64,000 nucleotides of DNA, from assembly GCF_000237925.1 (NCBI RefSeq), contig NC_031502.1, positions 11,334,630-11,398,629 on the forward strand, in the 5' to 3' direction. The notes beneath the pieces are model-generated. The model was not told the DNA's origin. It saw nothing but the letters and a program-made list of their open reading frames with translations, and searched no databases. Made by a program: the position numbers and the translations under genes. How positions within the stretch are numbered: position 1 is the stretch's first letter; every line of letters begins with the position of its first letter. Positions 59,461 to 64,000 of this stretch are shown piece after piece. This DNA is from Schistosoma mansoni. Taxonomy: Eukaryota; Platyhelminthes; Trematoda; Strigeidida; Schistosomatidae.

Positions 59461-60995
59461 CTATTAACAATGAAGAGAAAATACAAAATTAAACGTGAAA
59501 AATGACTAGCAAGTTACTTCATCAAATCAAAATATTCGTATATCATTTAACAAAAGGTAAGACTTTAAAGTAACGCTATTTTTACTCATAAAAGCTGTAA
59601 AAGTCGTACCGTAGAATCGAATAGGTAAGAATGGAAAGAAATTATCGTGTAATAATTAATCCATCCATGGGATTTATCATCAAACAAAACGATCTCGTAA
59701 ATTCAAAAAAATCTTTCCTCTGCTGACGACAGGTGATTAGTACAGCCAGACAAGATTGTTGATCACATCTCAGGAAACGGTTTTCCAAGATTCTTTAGGA
59801 ACAGATTATTACATTGAACATTTTTCAGGTTGTCTGCAGTTACCTGTTTTGTATCATTTAAAATTTTATTTATCAAAAACTTAGTAAATCTCTTCTTGAA
59901 CAATAAAAAAAAAATTAAATGGCTATTTTTGGTATTTATTTACAAACCTCTTGTTAAATTAAGCTAACAGACTACATCTCAGATAAATGTTCAAGCTTAA
60001 TTTACATCTAATAATTACATATATTAAAACTATTGAGTGGATAATATTCACTAGAATGAATTTCACTCCACATTTTCTTAGTATCTAAATCCCAACAACT
60101 AAACGGTCTGCTTATAAATATTTTTACCTTTTCTAAAGCTATTGCAATAAATAACAGAAAAATTACATTTAGTTGTTGCTTAGAAAGCGAATTCTATGAG
60201 CTACTACTGTTACATCGAAACGTGGACGTGATATTTTGTGACATATGATGCTTAAGTTATATTTCAAGGTAACATCGTACGATATTTCAGTCCATTTATT
60301 GATAAAAACCAAATAAGCCAACTTGATCTGAGAGGAATAGAATATCATGTGCAATCATGGTTTAAACGAATTTTAAATAAATGATTCCAGAAATACAGGA
60401 AAACAGTTATCTGATTACAAAAGGTTGTATCTTAATTAGTAACGTGATCTTTTATTAGTTAATTGGCTTTGATTTTGTTAATCCCTGAGTGTACCGATAC
60501 TCTAACTGTTATATGAATTATTGTTACAACCGTAGGTTTTATGCTAACCTGATTAATTATCCAATTTAGTTACATGATAATTTATCAAAATATATCTAAC
60601 GATATATCAGAATTCGCCTACTAAATTCCACTGAAGTCTAGTTTTTCAGGGCTTTGGTGTTTGAGTATTTTTAATTAGAATCCATACATAATAAGTATGT
60701 ACACTTTGTTATGGATGTGAGAATAGGATCATACTCGTTTGAAAAGCTTTAGATTCACTCAGTTGTTTTGTCGTAAGTTATAACTGCTTGTTTTTACCTA
60801 TTTTGAATATTTTCTAGGTAAACCTCGGTACTGATAAATTTCACAACATACCCTAAAAGTATTTTAGTAAGATAACAGATCAGTAATGTTTAAGCTCTAA
60901 CACTAATTTTGATGATGAACACCTGTGAGAATCTTGTCACTTCATGGCTTTATTATTAAAACTATTGGACAGTGAATTTGGACTGTGTTACTTAC
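59461..60995 (-). other. Intron of the host membrane protein gene
   Basis: Bounded by GTAAGT (donor, 60,995 downward) and a pyrimidine-rich AATAG acceptor at 59,461. AT-rich; a 61-codon minus-strand frame at 60,169-60,354 inside it has no splice or domain support. Nothing else seen. Confidence 0.5.
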
Positions 60996-61095
60996 CAAAC
61001 AAGCATACGAATCCACAGCCAGTAAACTGAACTACATATGCATTTTGATAGCTCACAAATGTCGTTACCATTGCACATAAAACGCTTCCTACAGT
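60996..61095 (-). CDS. Internal exon of a host membrane protein gene
   Basis: Minus strand, 100 nt. Acceptor TTTTACGTATTTTTTAAG before 61,095 and donor TTTG/GTAAGT at 60,996. Frame: TVGSVLCAMVTTFVSYQN, then AYVVQFTGCGFVCLF, with one extra base that joins the next exon in phase to give CLFAFFLALWIKDQ. Together the two exons encode two hydrophobic helices of about 20 residues with a short loop, then a Cys-rich tail, as in the end of a multi-pass membrane protein. Upstream exons are not found in the window and may lie beyond 64,000. One other frame is open too, but only this one joins well. Confidence 0.55.
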
Positions 61096-61671
61096 CTTAA
61101 AAAATACGTAAAATAAAAACTAAATTACATTTTATATTCAGTAATATTTATCAAATTTATGTTCACTTAAATAGATAAACAAGTCTCATGATAGTTGTTG
61201 TGTCTGTTATTCAATTAAGCTTATATTTTCAATCTTATTATTATTTTTACTGTCTTGTGATTTTGGCATTGTGTGTATTTTCCAAGTTATTTCACACTTT
61301 TGGTGTTAGTATTTGATTTACATTACATCTTAAATTGCAATAAAAACTACAGAAACAATGACGACTTATTATATATTACGTATGTATTTGTATTTATATA
61401 TTTGTAAATAGCAATCCTCTTCTAGAACATAAGTTTGGTGTCAACTCATGCCTATGATTACCAGATCTCATATATATCACTTCTCAGTTTTCTATTGTTT
61501 TTAGCGCTATGGCAAATACACTTTACGATTTGTAAATTCCCTATGTCGTTTTACTGCAGAGGAATATGGGATTTAAAATGGTGAGTATTTAGGCTGGAAA
61601 TTATATTTACTATGAATGACTGGTTAGAGTCTTTTTAGCAAGGTTGTTTTTTACGGTTAAACTATAGCCAA
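61096..61671. other. AT-rich stretch, upstream intron of the host gene
   Basis: No exon with convincing borders on the minus strand. Background sequence. Confidence 0.45.
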
Positions 61672-63045
61672 AGAGGCACTAGAGAACAAGACAAAGAGCA
61701 TTACAAAGGCTTTACACAGCTTTCCTTCTAGACACGGGCATACTCTACGAATTTAGCAGCAGGTTCCTAGCCTTACAAGATCTGCTCAAAGAAGAGGAAA
61801 CTACTGTGGAGAACAACTGGAAATGGATTAAGGAAGTAATAACTGCAGTATGCCATAAGGTGCTGGGATGCAAAAAGCATCACCACAAAGAATGGATTTC
61901 TATCGAAACATTGTGTATGATTGAAGGAAGGAACAACAAAAAAACAGCAATTAACAACAGTTGAACAAAAACACAGAAATTCAACGTACAAAGTGAATAC
62001 ACAAAAGTAAACAAACAAGTGAAGAAGAGCATTAAAGCCGACAAGCAGAAACATGTGGGAGAGCTAGCAACGATGGTGGAAAAAGCTGCAAGAGAAGGGG
62101 ATATGATACAACTATATGATACGACAAAGAAACTGGAGGAGAAATATAGTAAACCATAGAGACCGGTCAAGTACAAAGAAGGAAAGACAAACACGGAGAT
62201 TCGAGAACAGAAGAAAAGATTGTTAGAATACTTCGAGGAACTGCTGAATAGACCAGCTCCATTGAATCCATCGGATATTAAAGCAACACCTACAGACTTT
62301 CCTAAAGATGTCACTCCACCAACGATCAAATAAATCAGGATGGCCATCAGACAAATCAAGAGTGGGAATGCAGCAGGACCTAACAATATACCAGCCGAAG
62401 TGCCAAGGTCAACATAGAAGTAATTACAAACATGCTCCACCTTCTATTCAGGAAGATTTGGGAGGAAGAACAGGTTACAATGGACTGGAAAGAAGGCTAT
62501 CTCATCAAGATACCAAAGAAGGGAGATCTGAGCAAATGTGAAAACTACAGACGTATCACACTACTGTTAGCACCAGGAAAAGCTTTCAACAAAATGTTGC
62601 TCAACTGGATCAAAGATTCAGTAGACGTCCAACTTCGGGATCAACAGATCGGATTCCGTAAAGATCGGTCGTGAACAGCTCAAACTGCGACATTACGGAT
62701 CAGTGTTGAGCAATCAATCGAATGGAACTCATCATTATACATAAACTCCCTTGACTATGAGAAAGCGTTTAACAGAGTGGATAGGAGAACCTTATGGAAC
62801 CATCTTCGACACTATGATGTACTTGAGGAAATCTTCAACATCGTACGGAATTCTAATGACGTACCACACTGCAAGTTGTGCATGGAGGACATCTGACAGA
62901 TGCATTCCAAGTGAAAACCGGAGTCAGACAAGTCTGCCTACTCTCCCCCTTCCTTTTTCTTCTGGTGGTCGACTGGATTATGAAGACCTCTACATCTCAT
63001 GGGAAGCACGGAATACAATGGACATGAATTTGAATAATGCCAGAA
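61672..63045 (+). mobile_element. RTE-like (SR2/Perere-3 type) LINE, truncated at both ends
   Basis: Plus strand order: RFLALQDLLKEEETTVENNW (near 61,765), KEVITAVCHKVLGCKKHHHK, EYTKVNKQVKKSIKADKQK (near 62,005), LEYFEELLN, then AIRQIKSGNAAGPNNIPAE (near 62,345), WKEGYLIKIPKKGDLSKCEN (near 62,480) and QIGFRKDRS. Palm motifs follow in shifted frames up to the GKHGIQW block near 63,010, where similarity stops before FADD. Endonuclease and C-terminal region are missing. Several stops (61,963, 62,158) and frameshifts. Better preserved N-terminal linker than the 19.9 kb copy. Confidence 0.8.
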
Positions 63046-63539
63046 CAAACATTGGTGCAGAATAATATGAATCTATCAAGTTTCATCGTTTCTCATCAGC
63101 TGCTTACAAACATAAATGTATGGAAAGTTAAAATTGAAGTAAGATATCATGTGAGGCAATTGATATAGATGAACGAAAAGAAATAGAATGACAAGGGTTA
63201 TTAATAATATATATATATATTCAAGAACAGGTTACAGGTAATATGAAGTTGGAATTAAAAACATAAGAAGAGGTTGATGCATTAATCAAATGAGGTCTGT
63301 AGACCAGTAAGATAGATTGTGTGATAATTTTAGAGGTTATGAAGGGTTGACATAAGATTACTGGAATTAAAGATTGATAAGTTACTTAATAACTGAACAG
63401 GATTTGAAGAGTTAAGAGAATTAAGTGAACGAAAACTTAGGAGTTAAGGGATGGTTTCGGTGTACATAAAATACGACCATATAACAAAATTGACACTAAT
63501 AAAATAATGATAATGACAAAAATAATTTGCTAAGGTAGC
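63046..63539. other. Probable 3' flank of the PLE, with (AT)7 at 63,207-63,220
   Basis: Purine-rich on the plus strand, no frames. Similar in style to 54,800-55,080 next to the other minus-strand PLE, so it may be PLE 3' untranslated sequence. Confidence 0.35.
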
Positions 63540-64000
63540 GATAAGTTTATTACCATCTCTTTCTGGATACATAAATCAGGTTTGAGTTTTTTTTATCACT
63601 ATTGCCTTAGCAAACCAAAGAGCCTCTGCTAATAATTTCAAAGACTTGTGGAGTGTCAACGGTATGTCAGGTGTCAAGTAAATGCCGAGCTATTGCACTC
63701 TTTAGAGCCATTTCGCCTCTCAGTCTCAAATTTTTTGGGACGTGCTCGGAAATGTGAACATGTACTCTTCCCTCTGTTCTTCCAATGTATGTGCTTCGGT
63801 ACGTACATGTAAACCGGTAAATGCAGTTGGAGGTACTAAGGAAAGAGAACCTGTCAATTCTTGTTTGTTTGAGTGAGCAGTTCGTTTCATACCACGTCGT
63901 CTCTCTCGCTGATAGATAAGCAACCTCCAACGCGGCATTTATCCTATGGTTAATTATTCCAGTAATCTCATCTCCTTTGAGGGGCAGATACGAGAAGTAG
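63540..64000 (-). mobile_element. Penelope-like element, GIY-YIG end, runs off the window
   Basis: Minus strand, well-conserved 87-codon frame (63,667-63,930) that continues open to the edge: NCIYRFTCTYRSTYIGRTEG, then HISEHVPKNLRLRG and ALKSAIARHLLDT. This is a full GIY-YIG core (IYRF and YIGRT, then the HISEHVPK block with its Glu). Downstream, VFEIISRGS matches the PLE C-terminal block, in another frame after a stop near 63,667. RT lies beyond 64,000. A different PLE lineage from the 28 kb copy, judging by the sequence between the motifs. Confidence 0.8.

Noticed and set aside
61552-61578. 21-nt plus-strand micro-exon (TTTTACTGCAG / ... / ATG GTGAGT)
   Set aside because: Good borders, but such pairs are expected by chance in 64 kb and there are no partner exons on this strand.
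1-64000. CRISPR arrays, bacterial operons or rRNA genes
   Set aside because: No regularly spaced repeats, no ribosome-binding-site-led gene runs and no rRNA-like sequence; the window is eukaryotic.

Overview
The window looks like repeat-rich, AT-rich, intron-poor-in-signal DNA from a blood fluke (genus Schistosoma, Platyhelminthes). The main evidence is the set of repeats: Sm-alpha-type SINE-like elements with a tRNA-like head and a hammerhead ribozyme, RTE/SR2-like LINEs with an FADD reverse transcriptase, Penelope-like elements (PLEs) with a GIY-YIG endonuclease, CsRn1/Boudicca-like LTR elements, and a Mutator-like (Curupira-type) transposase. The species cannot be fixed by eye. There is no prokaryotic-style gene layout.

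Layout. 1-8.4 kb is almost featureless apart from a solo LTR (5.4-5.9 kb). 8.4-9.1 kb holds two hammerhead-type SINEs head to head. 12.0-12.25 kb has a rearranged Sm-alpha copy. 13.6-14.2 kb is probably a LINE 3' end. 15.9-16.56 kb may hold a small host gene on the minus strand. 19.9-21.4 kb is the best-preserved RTE-like LINE. 22-26.5 kb carries four Sm-alpha-type copies in two arrangements. 28.0-28.8 kb is a PLE 3' half, 31.3-31.8 kb a second solo LTR, 32.6-33.1 kb a PLE RT fragment, and 33.7-33.9 kb another Sm-alpha copy. 34.6-35.4 kb is a decayed MULE. 38.6, 43.0-43.6 and 44.6-45.7 kb are minus-strand RTE pieces. 46.8-47.2 kb is a MITE-like inverted-repeat element. 51.4-54.7 kb is a fossil LTR element folded into a large inverted repeat. 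55.1-56.1 kb is a PLE, cut by an Sm-alpha copy and a 200-base assembly gap. 59.3-61.1 kb holds two phase-compatible exons of a host membrane protein (minus). 61.7-63.0 kb is another RTE-like LINE and the right edge is a PLE.

Biology. Nothing here acts as an operon. The shared theme is small non-autonomous retroelements with internal Pol III A/B boxes and self-cleaving RNA motifs, living beside the autonomous LINEs and PLEs that could have supplied reverse transcriptase. Two distinct hammerhead-bearing families are present: the known Sm-alpha type (family A) and a second tRNA-headed family (family B) whose best copy (56.4 kb) keeps every core position of a hammerhead. Long stretches between elements show no recognisable gene and are probably introns or intergenic DNA.
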